From Elysia crispata (Eukaryota; Mollusca; Gastropoda; Plakobranchidae): a stretch of DNA of 64,000 nucleotides. A program made the translations under genes and the position numbers. Below the pieces are notes generated by a model, which saw nothing but the letters and a program-made list of their open reading frames with translations, was not told the origin of the DNA and ran no database searches. The number at the start of each line of letters is the position of its first letter. Position 1 is the stretch's first letter. Positions 17,181 to 30,400 of this stretch are shown here, piece by piece. The stretch lies in the NCBI GenBank assembly GCA_033675545.1, contig JAWDGP010006291.1, positions 90,001 through 154,000 on the forward strand. The letters are read 5' to 3'.

Positions 17181-17829
17181 GTTAATGGCAGAAAAGAACC
17201 TAAAGAATATATCTTTCAATTGTATCATTCTTATAAGAAAAAATCTTACCAGCACCTAGTGTTTCATGCATTAAATTTCTCTGAAATTTTCAAAGCATGG
17301 AATTAACTGAAACTAAAACTTTGGTGAACAATTGATTTTGTGAAGGTATTGCTTTTTTGTGTTCTCCCAATATTTTATCCATGCAAAGAGTGTCTTCAAA
17401 TTTGATTTGCCCTGTATGTGTAAACCTGTATATATACATTTTTTCGTTGCCATTTCTCGTGTAGCTGGCCTTGTATATAAATAGCATTCATTATCTTACA
17501 TAATAAATATATGCACCTGAAAATTTCAATAAAATTTCAGGCTTTTATGATGTCTCAGATTTTGCTAATTTATTTTGACATTTGTGGTGAAAATGATTAT
17601 GGTGTTTTTAATTTACATAAACTCTTGCACTACCTTTAACAGGCAAAAATTCTTTTTCAAACTTATTATTTAATTGGAGTGTTTCTCCTCAAGTATACAT
17701 TTCATAATGGATTTCCAGTTTGAGATTTGTTCATGTATACAAAATCCTTTCACCTTTCTAAGACTTGCATTGTTTTTTTAGTTAGAATCAGTGCTGATGG
17801 TGGCAAAAAGTGAAAAAGGAGGAATCTTT

Positions 17830-17885
17830 CCAGGGGTCTGGGGGCTGCTAAGGCCCCCAGTAGGGTCCCCGAAAATTTTTTGAAT
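17830..17885. repeat. GC-rich palindromic block
   Basis: CTGGGGGC and GCCCCCAG form an 8-bp perfect inverted repeat around a short loop, flanked by GGGGT and GTCCCC. It stands out in AT-rich DNA and resembles the end of a dispersed element. Confidence 0.4.
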
Positions 17886-19269
17886 ATTACATTCTGAGAG
17901 GGTGAAAAATTCTAGGTCCAGAGAGTATGTATATAAGAATCAGCCTACCATGAAACAATCAGAAACTTATTTCACTAGGTTGAAGAAAGATCATAATTCA
18001 ATAGGAATTAACAAGAAAAAAAAATGGATGATTTGAGAGTCAAACCTTTTTGTCATCACTGCACTCAGTTTTCTACATGAAAATCAAAATTGATATTTTT
18101 TTGTTTGTTTCAGGCTGTCTTTTAAGAAAGAAAATTATTTTAAGTCAAGAAGCCAGCGCATATTATATTTGATATATACGGTACTTACATTATTTCAATG
18201 AAAATAGTGAAAATATTGAATGAATATGCAACAATGAGTACAGGCACAAATCTTACTTCACTGATTGTATAAAAAGATTTGCTAAATTGAAAAGCAAATG
18301 AAAATTTCAAAAAATAAACAGAACTATGGGAGATCATAGAAATCATTGATAAAAGGAGGATAATCCTCCGCGGAAAACCATCAGCACCAAAGAATGAAGT
18401 GCATTTAGAGAAAATGTATTTCTTCACAATTACAGCGCCATGAGTGTAGCAGGCCTCTTATACATGCAAGTGTATGTTAGACTGCTTATAGAAATTGTGG
18501 CATGAATGACCGTTTGCAGGCACCAATGTTAGGTAGAGCACACTGCCAGTTTGGTACAGTTTTTATTAGAGCTTTCTAGCAAGTTACATAATGCAGATAA
18601 TAAGATAAATCACACTGTTGAGTTGCCATTATCCACCAACATACAGTGATGTTGATTAGAGAAGATAGCTCATTCTCTGATAGGTCAAATTTTTTGGCAT
18701 ATCAATAAGTTACACAGATTTCTTTGTTAGATGCCTTCTATTTTATAAAAACAATCGTCATTGAAATGAGTTGTCACTCTGTGGAAAATGGGGACCTGTA
18801 AGGTTGCTTGGAACTTAGAAGTTCATAAAACTTAAAATATAGTTGAAGTTGCCACAAAATGAGATATTATGCAGCCTTTTGGGATATAAACTTATTGATA
18901 TCATTGAAAAGGCTAAGAAATAAAGGTTTTAAACAGCTAACACAAAATGTGAATATTTTTTAGATTATGAAGGAAAAGGGGATCAGCGAGGAGTGAATTT
19001 TTTTTTAAAGTAAGAAATAGGCAAAATTTACAAAATAATTAAGTCCTGTGGTTTTATTTCAATTCCAGTGCAAATGTAAAATGATAATAATGTATGTAAA
19101 TTTAAAGTGATAAGGTGATAAGATATATATCAAGAGTCTTGATATGAATGCATAAATTTCAAAGTTGTTCATATCTCTTGATGACAAGATTCTTCTATAA
19201 GATGACATTTCACAGTACAGAATTAACAGTCTATGGCAGAGATTTTAAAAGATTTTCAGACTTCTGTGC

Positions 19270-19395
19270 ATGCCATCCTTCCTACATATAGCATTAGAAC
19301 ATGTAGATTATCATCATCATGAAAGAGAAAAGCACTTCAGTATATTCCACCCTTCCATACATGAAGCATTAGAAAATGTAGATTATAATCATTAT
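19270..19395 (+). repeat. 75-bp degenerate tandem duplication
   Basis: CCATCCTTCCTACATATAGC followed by ATTAGAACATGTAGATTAT recurs 75 bp later as CCACCCTTCCATACATGAAG followed by CATTAGAAAATGTAGATTAT. In non-coding DNA between UBE2H and ZC3HC1. Confidence 0.75.
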
Positions 19396-20334
19396 TAATA
19401 AAAAAAAACATGATATTTACCATAATCGACCACATATCAATCCCTTCTTTCTTTCAAAGCTATGTCATCTTTCCAGCGATAAGCTGCTTTGCCAATCCAA
19501 TTCTCAGCTTTTCTTTTTGCTGCTTTTACTGCTCCACATTCCAGTTGTCATATATGATCTATCATACTATCATGAGCACTCATACTACCTTCTATTCAAA
19601 GCACAGATTTTAATTGATGCTGCTTTTTTATATTGAGCCGATTGATACCTTTAGGAGTCCTTTCTTTTAGCACATTTTCAGCAGAAGACTACACTTTCAC
19701 ATGGTTTGGAAATGAGAAATAATTTGGATTATAAAAAGTGGATGATTAATTTAAAGTGATAGACTTTAATTCTAGATAATTTTACCATTCAGTGAATTTT
19801 CAGCTAAACATTGTTCCACTGCTTACATGCATTTTCCTAGGGCTTTCTTTCCATAGCCTTTATATTTCTTTCTTGCAAATCTTGGAACAGAAAAGATGGA
19901 TATGAACACATAAAGCTAAGAAAGCTTTAATTGTAACAAATGTTTTTAGTAAGTAAATAAGAGTCATTTTTTTTTCTGGAATAAGAAAAAAAAATTTATT
20001 TAAAGATGTACATATATATATGCATGTAGCGACGTATCAAAATGAGACATTTTGCAGCAGACAACTTATTGGGAAAGTAGGCTTGAAATCCTCAATAATT
20101 AAAGTGCTCTTACTTCTGATACAATATAAAAGTTCGAAATTAGAGCAGTATCAAATTTCGAGCTTTCTTAAGGAAAATTGCATTAATCCAAAATTTTTCT
20201 GTCCCAAAACCTCTCATTTCGTGGTGTCTCTAAACTCAAACACACATAAATGTATATGTGGGGGTGTGCATATACAAGTTATTGATTTCATTTTGGTTTA
20301 CTATCCAAGAATTCCATTTCCATACAGCGTACAC

Positions 20335-21140
20335 CACTTATATCGACATTGCCTCTATCGACTTTTTTCTTATATCGACATGCTTTATCAAGTCCAAATT
20401 TTTCCCCTATTTGCTGTCCATAAATACAGTTCTCTCTCTCTTCTATCGACATCGATAGCATCAAGGTAATGGGGCAAAAGAGCCCTGGTGACAAAAAAAA
20501 AAATCTCAATCACACCTTTGTCTCTCTCAAAATATCTCATGGTGATGTGTTACATCGCAAAGCCAGTGGCAATCCCTTTGGTACCGGTACCTTTTCTGCT
20601 GTGACTGGAGATGTGGTTGGATGATAAGGGTGGGAAGGAGGGGGGGAGGTGAACCGTTGTGAAACCACTGGAACCTTAGTTTTGTGTATCACGTTCAATG
20701 ATTCACGCCGAGTGGAGGGGTTTAGCCTACTGGGCTGAAGGGTAGGTGTGTTGGGGCCTTGAAAAATTGAACTTTAAGCAAGAGAGTGATGCACAGTCAG
20801 TCAATCAGGACTAGGCTAGCACACTTATCAGGCCTGCAGTACAACAATTGCCTGTACAGAATCCACTGGTTGAATCTAGATCTAGGGGAGGAAGGGAGGG
20901 AAAGACTGTATGTGTGGAAGAGGAAAGCCATGTGCATTTATCACTTTTCAAAACAAAGTAAGTAACTGAAAGTTTACAAGCTACTAGTAGTTACTTCAGC
21001 TTAAGTATCAAACCCTGTGCTTTAATAGTACATGTACATGTGGTGTAATTTTAATAAAGGGCATTTAAATTAAAAGAGATATCTTTATATCAACATAGAA
21101 ATTTTGGACCCTTATATGTCGATATATTAGGAATGCACAG
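20335..21140. mobile_element. Second, more diverged Tigger/pogo-type element (about 806 bp)
   Basis: The left end CAGCGTACACCACTTATATC continues with GACATTGCC. The right end, read inward, is CTGTGCATTCCTAATATATC followed by GACATA. Both have TA flanks and resemble the termini of the element at 43838. Extra TATCGACAT motifs follow the left end. The interior shows no transposase. Confidence 0.45.
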
Positions 21141-21933
21141 TATTTCTAATAATGCAATAAAATCAATATAAAATTTTTAATTTAGCACCAATTTCTTGTA
21201 AACTAAAGCATTATACAATTTTCTTTCAGGCTTTAAAGAATAATTTTTTAATATGAATTTGAATATCAGAGATTTTGCTAAAATAATACCTCATGTATTT
21301 AATTCATGTAATCTCATGATTTGAGTTTGTGAAAGATGCAGGAATGCAGCAGCTAAGTTTATAGAATCACAATTGTGTTGCAAGTCATAATAAATATTCT
21401 GTGTTTCTTTAAGGAGAGTATTGTGATCATCATCAAGGTATTTCCAGTAACTTCTAAGTGGTGAAAATTGCATACAATTATCAGAGTTATATGAAATGAT
21501 TTAATTTGTTTTAAAACTGTTTTGAAATAATACCACAATCCTTCCCTTTCAAAAAAAAAAAGGGGTTAAGAACTCTCAGTATCTGATTTGAATCCGATAA
21601 GTTCATGCATATGCTTTTTTGCTTTGTGTCATAAAGTTAGACAAAAAAAATAGCATTATAGTTGACAAATTAACCAAAATTAATATGATCTAATGTCTAG
21701 AGGGAATAAACAAAACAGTAAAGTGAAATACAAATAAAATATCCCTGTTATAACTTTTATCTTTTATAAGCCATCATCTGTACACAGACTTCCTAGCGAC
21801 CAAATGATAACATTTTTTTTTTGTAAATTTTTTTTTTATCTCTTTTCATCTGAACTCTGAAACATCATTTAGTCACTGGTCTTCTTTGACTGCTGCTATG
21901 TTAGCAAAATTTCAAATACAAATGAACACAGCT

Positions 21934-21939
21934 TTTATT
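21934..21939 (-). terminator. Poly(A) signal of ZC3HC1
   Basis: AATAAA on the minus strand about 53 nt after the ZC3HC1 stop codon, implying a very short 3' UTR. It is the first canonical signal downstream of the stop. Confidence 0.6.
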
Positions 21940-21991
21940 TATATACAAAGTTTATTAACTTCAAAGGTAAATTTGAGATTGCTTGCTATCC

Positions 21992-22111
21992 TCAGGTCGT
22001 AGTGGGGATCTGCTGAGCTTGCTGGGAACTGCCTAGCTCTGAGCGAGTTTTTGGTGAAGACCAAGTGTTTAATGCTCGTCTGAAGCAGCGCAGTCCTTCT
22101 GTCATTGGGCT
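21992..22111 (-). CDS. ZC3HC1: ZC3HC1 exon 9 (C-terminus and stop)
   Basis: Acceptor CTCACAG. Encodes SPMTEGLRCFRRALNTW and a polar tail, ending TGA at 21994-21992. The motif corresponds to the last helix of NIPA. Confidence 0.87.
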   Translation of the reverse strand, partial: SPMTEGLRCFRRALNTWSSPKTRSELGSSQQAQQIPTTT

Positions 22112-24350
22112 CTGTGAGAAAATATGTGTATATACTACATAAGTGATGATATATAAAACAATCATACATGTTTAATAAGGAAAGTAAAAAAAAATTATTC
22201 TCACAGTCTGAAAAGAAAATGAGTTAACTTAAAACTTTTGGTGGGTATATATTAATGGATTGCCTTACAGCAAAATTTCTATATGGCATTTTGCATACCA
22301 GAATTTAACAATTCCATTATATGACATTTGCTGCACACATGCACAAACAAGAGTCCTGACTTTTTAGACATAAAGGTTTCTTGAGCATCCTGAAACTTCG
22401 ATTTGTGTTTTTGAAGAAATGCAACTACGGCTTTATCCACTTTCATTTTATTAAATTTTATCCAGTGGATTATAGCTAATCAAGTAGTTATAGAACGGAC
22501 ATAATTTTTTTTTAAATCCTTTGAGTCAATTGTGTTTTTTTTTCTTTGTTTCTAATTTTAAGTGGATAAGACTTTTTCAGGTCCATTTGATCTGTGTAGG
22601 AGGAGAATGAAGCTGTGTATTTTCAGAGGCAACAACTGTGTGCAATATCATTATAAACTCAACAGTCACAGAAACCATTAGGCTCCCATGGAGTCCAGGA
22701 TAGGGCTGCTTAGAAATTAGATGAGCTCCTATCCCACCACCAAATGGCCAAAGTCAGGATTCAAACCCAGGACTTCCTCATTGTCAGCCCAATGATCTAC
22801 TGGCTGAGCTATGAATCATTTCCCAAAATAAAAACTTAAAGATGTCAATCACTGACAGTGTTTTATTATCGCTATTGAGCAAAGCTAGGAATTATACTAC
22901 TTTTTATCAGAAACAAAGTTAGATTGTATAGTGTATTTTAAGCCTACAAGAGTACAGCACATTGCCACATTGTGTGCTTGTACCGAAAACCTTCAGATGT
23001 AGGGGGCACATTGTGTAGCGACACAAGAAACTCACATGACAAGGGCACATTCTGTATTGAGCAGTAAGCAGATATAAATTTGGGCCATGTGATGGCATCA
23101 GTTGTTGATTTCTAAGCAACTCAATTAATAGCATTACTTTTTGAAAATCAATTTTAAACCAGTCTTATTTAATTTTGCTGCACACAAAGTTCTTTCAGGA
23201 GGTATATATTCGCTAGGAGAACTGATCTCAACCAGTGGTAGCTCTACTTTATCCACACCTATTTTTACTTATTCAAAGGGAGGTTCCATAGTAAAGGTTA
23301 TGCTGTGGAGCTCGTTTGTGAAACAATATTACATGAAGTCAACTGGATAGTTCCCATCTAATGTTACCTTTAGTCTCGATAAATTTTACCAGACATTATA
23401 ACAAAAATGATTAATTTAAAAAATTAATAAACTGTGACAAGGGATCCCGAAATCTAAGGGACTTAGGATAAACTTCATCTTAGTATGACGATTTTCTTTC
23501 CTGATGATTGAATGAGGCTTGATCTGCAATAAGTAGGCCTACAAGTATGAAGAGCGCATTTGGTTTAGAATACATGTACAAAACTACACAGAGCTTGTTT
23601 TTTAGTACTTGATCTAGGTCTAGATTCTAAACATGATGGTATTCTGTAATCTTGAATCTAGATCTAGATCTAAATTTAAATGCAGATTCTAGATTCTTTT
23701 TAAGATATCTATATCTTGTGTAATGAGAATGTGCAAAATGCTACAGAAAATTTTTTTGTTCTCTTTATTCTTTTAACTAAAATATTGAAAATGTTTTTTG
23801 TATCATTCAGCTTGAATATTTACTGACATTAAGTTAATCATGCTATTGATTCTCTTCATTTAGAGTAGATACTAGCACCTAAAGAATGATTACATTTCTT
23901 ATTTTACCACTTATAATTTTCTCTAGACTGAGGGCCCAGCCCTATAAATTCTTTTGGGGTCTTGTTTTCCAAAACAGACTGTGCTCTTTGTTCTGCTTAG
24001 CATCATAAAGAGGGTTAGACCAGCGACCGTAAGTTGAAGTGAGAGTGTGGCCAGACAGACTTGAGTGGATAAATGTGGCTAACTTATACCTAATTTTCTT
24101 TTCTTATTGTTTTAACTCTTTGCATTTAGATATCACGTTGCAGAACTGCATAATTAAGAAATTGTTTCCGCAACTATTGAGAAAGATATCAATGTATTAT
24201 TAAACTTCTAGATTTTCCTGTTATCAAAACTCAAGTTAGTAAGCATTTTCCCTTTCAGCATAATTAAAAAATAAATGCTCAACACATTGTCCATACTTTT
24301 AACCTTTCAGCTACTTAAACTGTAAGTATTATTAATACTATTACAATTAC

Positions 24351-24438
<88 letters not shown>

Positions 24439-27400
24439 GTTATTATTACCATTATTATTATTATTATTATTGAAGATCCTGATATCTAATTTTGTGTATT
24501 AAGTTTACTTAGATACTTGATTTTATGATAAAGAAATCTAATATCTAATCTGTCTGGATCTTTTATAATTGTATTGCAATTGTCTTTAACAAACTGAAAA
24601 TGAAAAAAAAAAGAGAGCTTAATTAGGCCACAAACATTATATGAGGGCCCTATAATAACCATACGAAGTAATAATGTGAAAATAAAATGTGACTTACTGA
24701 GTGGGTATAGTGTACTACTCTAAAGGATAAATTGGAGTTGTGTCCTTGCTTCACTGAACCAGCCACTACATCCCCTAACAACACCCTTTCTTAGTTGTTT
24801 TCATTTCCTTTGATGAAATGTATGTGTCCAGTCCAAAAATGAAAAAAAAAACAAAAACTGACAATTATATAACCAAAATGTTATAACAACTTATGCAAAT
24901 AGTAGAAAAATGGCCATGTAACTTGCAGAAATCTTTAAAGCGCAATAATCATCCGAAAAGGCACATGAATAGCTGACCTTCTTCATGCCTGCAGCCAATC
25001 CTGTGTTGTTGTCCATCAAACCAGGAGCTATAGACTTAAGAGCTGCAATAAATACAGGGATGCTTCTGGACAAGGCTGGTTGGGGTGGTGATGATGATTG
25101 AAACAAAGTAGCAGAGGACAAAGATTTTGTTGAAATACAGAACTGCTGTATCCAGGGACACCAATGTCTGTGTTCCTCTATTGGGTCAAGGGCCGCTTTC
25201 TTGGGAGAGGACTGAAAAAAAACAATGTAACTTGTAAGACTGAGATATTCAGCAGTTCCACTCACATTTTCTTATCTCTATCTGATCCACTTTGAAAAGA
25301 GTCTGATCATCTAGAAGTCAGTGCCCTGACTTGGCTATATACACCTTTTTCCTCTCTGCTTGATACAGAAATTCCCTAGAAACAGACACCTATTTTGTTG
25401 ATGCATAAATAGTGTCATTTGAAAAGAATGGCTGCCTTCATGAACAGGCAAGAAATGGAACAAATGACATTCTGTTTATGATGAAACAATCAATTTTTAA
25501 ATGCCTACTTCATGAGATTCTGGCAATGTCTGTTCACATTTAATAAGATTTTAGCTGATATTGGTTTTTCTGAGGTTATAGGAATTAGATGATAATTATT
25601 TGGATTAGAAATCATAATGATAATAATTATTAAAATCTTGGATTCATTTTTAGAGCGCCTTCTTTCTAGGAGCTCAAAGTGCTTTACATTTACCGTACAG
25701 TTTCAATACGAAAATATTTTCAGTATAAAACACACACCAAAAAAAACATACAAACATACCAGTACACACCTATACACGGCGGCTAAAACCGCTGCAAAAG
25801 TGGATTTTTTGGTTTTTCCTTTTTTGTTGCCTTTACTTGTGCAAAGGTGCGAGATTGACCACTAGCTGAGCCCTGATAAGCGGTGACCACCCTGAGCGCC
25901 GCTGATAAGAATTGTTTTATGGCCCTTCCAGCGCGTGAGGCAAGGGGAGATAACTGGTCCGATTAAAAGTGATGATTTTTTAAGCAATATCATCTAGTCC
26001 TTATGCGTGATCTACGATGCGAATCCTTAAATGTTTACTACAGTCTTGTTCTTTAATTTTTCTACTCCCATTAGTGTTTTTTTTCTTTCAAATCATTTAA
26101 CAAGTGAGAGTTTTATTAAAGATTGCACACAGTGTGTTTCATGAAGTGAAAAAAAAAGTGAGTGCTTATTTTAATTAATAATAATTAAATTTTGCTACCA
26201 ACGATTTTTATATTTTTCATTGCTTTCAATTTGTTTTTCTTTGAAGATTTGAACATTGCAAACCGTATCCTAAAATGTGAAAAAATAAAAGTGTTGTGCA
26301 GCTTTGAACTGAGGCTTTCCATATCATGAGTTGTTATAGAAAATTTTTACCAGTTGTATAATATGAAACATATGTGTTAATTTCACAGGGTCTAAATGTT
26401 ACACATTTGAAGTAAACATAGCTATACAGTGATGGATAGTGGTTTTTTTTTTTCAGTAAGATAAACTATTTTGTCCTACCTTCTTGCTTCATGAGTTAAA
26501 ACCTCTCCTCATTTGTTTTTGTAGCTTAGCAGGCATACTGGAACATTCGCAAAAGAACCATACTGACAGATTGAAAAATTTGTGCAGACTGCGGCAGAAG
26601 ATGCTTGAATTAAGTGCAAATAAGAAAAGGGAAAAAGCCTAGCTAGAGATGCTAAGGATCAAAATAATATTGAAAGACTAGCTTTTCATTGCAGAATCTT
26701 TATAGGAAATCTTTGCCACCAACACTTAAGCCAAAAAATCTGCAAGCAACTAACAAAGACAGCAAAAGATACAGTGGTAGCAAACATGTAACAAGAATCT
26801 CTCATCACCAAAGTAATCCAGTTAGAATTAAATTATAACAAGATCAACTACAGCCTCAGGGATAAACATGTAGCAGTCTCACACTCGCAACCAGTTTCTC
26901 AATAGACATAGATAAGGCAGATGAAGTTATTGGATTATAAATGAAGCACTACAGAAATGCATTTCCAGACATAATAACCCCTAAGCATCATATTTTAGAG
27001 AAACATTGTGTGAGCTGGATGAGGGCCCATAGGTTTGTTATGGGATTTAATAGGGAACAGGGAGGGAAAATGTTACACTCTACGATAGCCAAAACAGAGC
27101 ACAGGGCAAGAAGTATGAGACATGAGAGAACAAAGACAGCTTTCACTATGGAGACATCAATTTTGCAGACCACCCAAAGCTCACTAAGAATAAGATTGTA
27201 ACACAACCAAAATCTCACAAGTGCTAACATTAATGTTAACAGACCTTTGAATTGATTCTTGTGTATATAATATGTACATTGTGGCAAGAGTACTCACTCC
27301 TTCTAGCATTATGAACTTCTTTGTTCCTCAACACACCTACTTTTAACAGTCAGCCACTTAATTACTAAATCATAAAACAAACCTAATCATCAAAGCACCA

Positions 27401-30400
27401 AAAAGCTAAAGAAAAACTAACACCCTAGCCCAGATGATCAGCCTGTCATCTGCTAACCGGCTGCACCTCTCAAGCAGAGACCATTTAATTAACATCCCCT
27501 TCTGACCATTTGATTCTACATTTCAAGTGGATTTACATACCACTGTAAGCTCAATTTTTGCTATATTTTCGCATATTACTTTGAAGAAAAATGTTGGTTG
27601 CAAATAAAAGTTATTGAAATTTTAACCACTCTTGCTTTTTCACAGTGCATTTGAAAAAATAGCTCGTTTTTGACTATTTGTAAGTGACCATTGTGCATAT
27701 TTCATATAAAAATATATCAAATAAAACAGCTATATTTTATCTGCATGTTCCTGAAGTTAAATAAATAATTTGATATCATTTAATTTAAGTTCCATTGGAC
27801 TTTAAGTTAAAAGAAAATGTAAAATATCAGTCAGAAAATTGACTGGCGCACCAGGCTTGCACAGGTAAAATTTTATGACCCGTGATCGTAACTTGACCCT
27901 GGTGGGCGCGTGAGCGGTCGTCCTAAAGGCTTTTTGCCCAGTAAACTAAAAGTTGGGTAGTTAGTCACCATGTATAAAAAACAAAACTGCCTATATCATG
28001 TTAATCTCAGAATAAACTATCGGTTACAAAAGCTCAATTATAGCTATACACCTTTTAAGGAAAAAAATATGTATATATAGACATAATATGAGTTAAAGTT
28101 ACAGACAGTCATTTTATCAACACAATTAAAGTTCAACAATCCTCATCACACTGGTGATACTAACCCTCAACCATTGACTTACAAACTGCTTGCACGAAAG
28201 AAATCAACTAGTGATTTAAATTTGACGTTGAAAATGGAGGGACACCTTATTCAAGAGTTTGTTTGTTTTGCTTTAAGGGGGCTGAAACTATTTTCCCCTA
28301 ATTTCAATAAAATAAATGCCCACCATAAAATGTTAAAACTCACAGCAAATTTTCTTCTTTTCACTTTGGGCTCTGAATCTTCATACCCATGGTCTTCAGC
28401 TTCCTCACTTGAAATCTCTCCAAGATCACATGTTGATCCAGTGGGAGATGTGTAATTCCACAAACCAATTTTCCGTCGACACATTGAACACATAAGGACT
28501 TCTTTGCTGAGGAAGGAATGCAATTATCTGATTTCATTGAAGTGTAAAAAAGGTACAGTAAATAGTATCTATATCCTTCAAACTAAAATTGAATGAGCCC
28601 TGGACGTAAAAAATGAGGTATATCTGTGCTTCATTGACTAAACCAAGGCATTTGATAGAGCAGGACATGATAAGACAATCACACAACTTACACAGTTGAA
28701 GATAGGTGGAAAAGATCTATGGGCAATCAAATGGGAACAGACAGCAGCAATGAGATTTGACGAGGAAATCAGCTCATTTAAACCTTTTTTTCTCTTTACA
28801 GTGAAATACTTATATGAAACCCAGGAGGATACCCCGGAAGTAAGATAGGGAGACACAACGTAAACAGCTTGAAATACACTGATGATTTTACTGTATTAAT
28901 TGCAGATAATGAAGAAGACTTGAAAGAAAGGATTGGAATTGAACAGCAAAAAAGCAGAAGTAATGGTCATCAGTTGAAATAATGAGCGTCAACAGATCAA
29001 CATCTTTTCAACTGGAATAACACATAATGTATAACGCAAGAAAAAATAAGTTTTTAGAAAATGAAATTGTTACTAACAAATAAATATATATCCATTCACA
29101 CACAAACAAGAAGAGCCCTGGTGTGTTAAATTGAACCCATCCTGATGTATGGATGTGAGGCCTTGATAATTTCAAAACAGCCGCAAAAGAAACTGGTTGC
29201 AATAGAAATGTGGTTTCTACAGAGAATGATACAAATCTTGTGGACTGCAAAGAAATCAAACAAAACAAAAATGTTACGAGAAACTGACTCAACAAGATCA
29301 CTCATGAATAGAATACATAAATGCCAAGCAACCTTTTTCGGCCATGTGATAAAGCGAGACTCGGAGACATCTTGTGACAAATGGAATGATAGAAGTTAAA
29401 TGAACAAGGGTAAAACGGTGAGAAAGATGTTAGATGCACTTAAAGTGACAAGGGATCGGTATGCATGGATGACAAAGATCGTCTATGACAAAGCCCAGGG
29501 CACCTGATTGATTGAATGATTTTTACTTAAAAGAAATTTTTATTCTTTTCACAATGATTGTTTCAAATAGTTGGACATCGTTTGATCCATAGCTGCTATA
29601 GCAAGACAGAGACTTGACATGAGACAACAGTTTATCACCGCCCACACACACACATATACTTTCCCTCTGTCCCTCTGTCAGACCCACAAATATACATACA
29701 CTGCTTTTAAGGATGTATATCTTTTGCATTTTCTTTACTTTATCAAGTGATCAGAAAGTGCAAACCATTTGGAGATGTTAGGACTTTACATCAAACAACT
29801 TACAAACCCCACTCTCTAATTTATGGCACAATTGGGCTCAAGACTATAAAAACTATTTTTTTACATTTGCCTATCCATGCTCTCACATATTTTAAGCCTT
29901 CAAAAATACACAAAGGATTTTGTTTCAAAGCATAGAAGATGCAAGATTTTTGGGTAATTAGAGTTAGTCTAAAAACAGGAACCACAATATCTTTGGTAAC
30001 ATTTTAATTCTAAGTCTAGTTTTAACTCCAGTCCTGGGTCCGACTAACACATAGTTCTAAACTTCCTGTGACCAAATTTACCACATAGATTGATATGCAT
30101 ATGTTTATATTACCTAAAGCAAGTCCAGCCTGTGAAGGCAAGAGTAACAGCAGCAGGGGAGATGTCCTTGTCTGGCACAAGATTGCGCTTACAATAAGCA
30201 CCTGCCTGTCCTTCATCGTAACCCTGCAACATAAAGCTTTATTATTAAAAACTCACTCTCTTCACACTGAAGACTAATTGGAAAAATGTTTAAAAAAAAA
30301 AAGAATTGCTCTAAACAAAAGTAAGAAAAAGAATCACACACATAAATCAGAACAGTACCTATATAAATTGCATCAAGGATAGTGCAAACAAAAAAGAGTT

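Larger units (their letters stand above)
17185..20334. other. Intergenic, UBE2H to ZC3HC1
   Basis: Two AATAAA motifs on the plus strand at about 17502 and 17529 could end a long UBE2H transcript. Otherwise only the GC-rich palindrome (17830) and a 75-bp duplication (19270) were seen. Confidence 0.4.

Noticed and set aside
20020..20469. 149-codon plus-strand frame
   Set aside because: Runs from non-coding DNA into the end of a Tigger-like element; no recognisable domain.
22740..22815. tRNA gene on the minus strand
   Set aside because: A and B boxes are present, but there is no clean acceptor stem and a SINE body follows.
28174..28455. 93-codon plus-strand frame
   Set aside because: Antisense shadow of ZC3HC1 exon 7.
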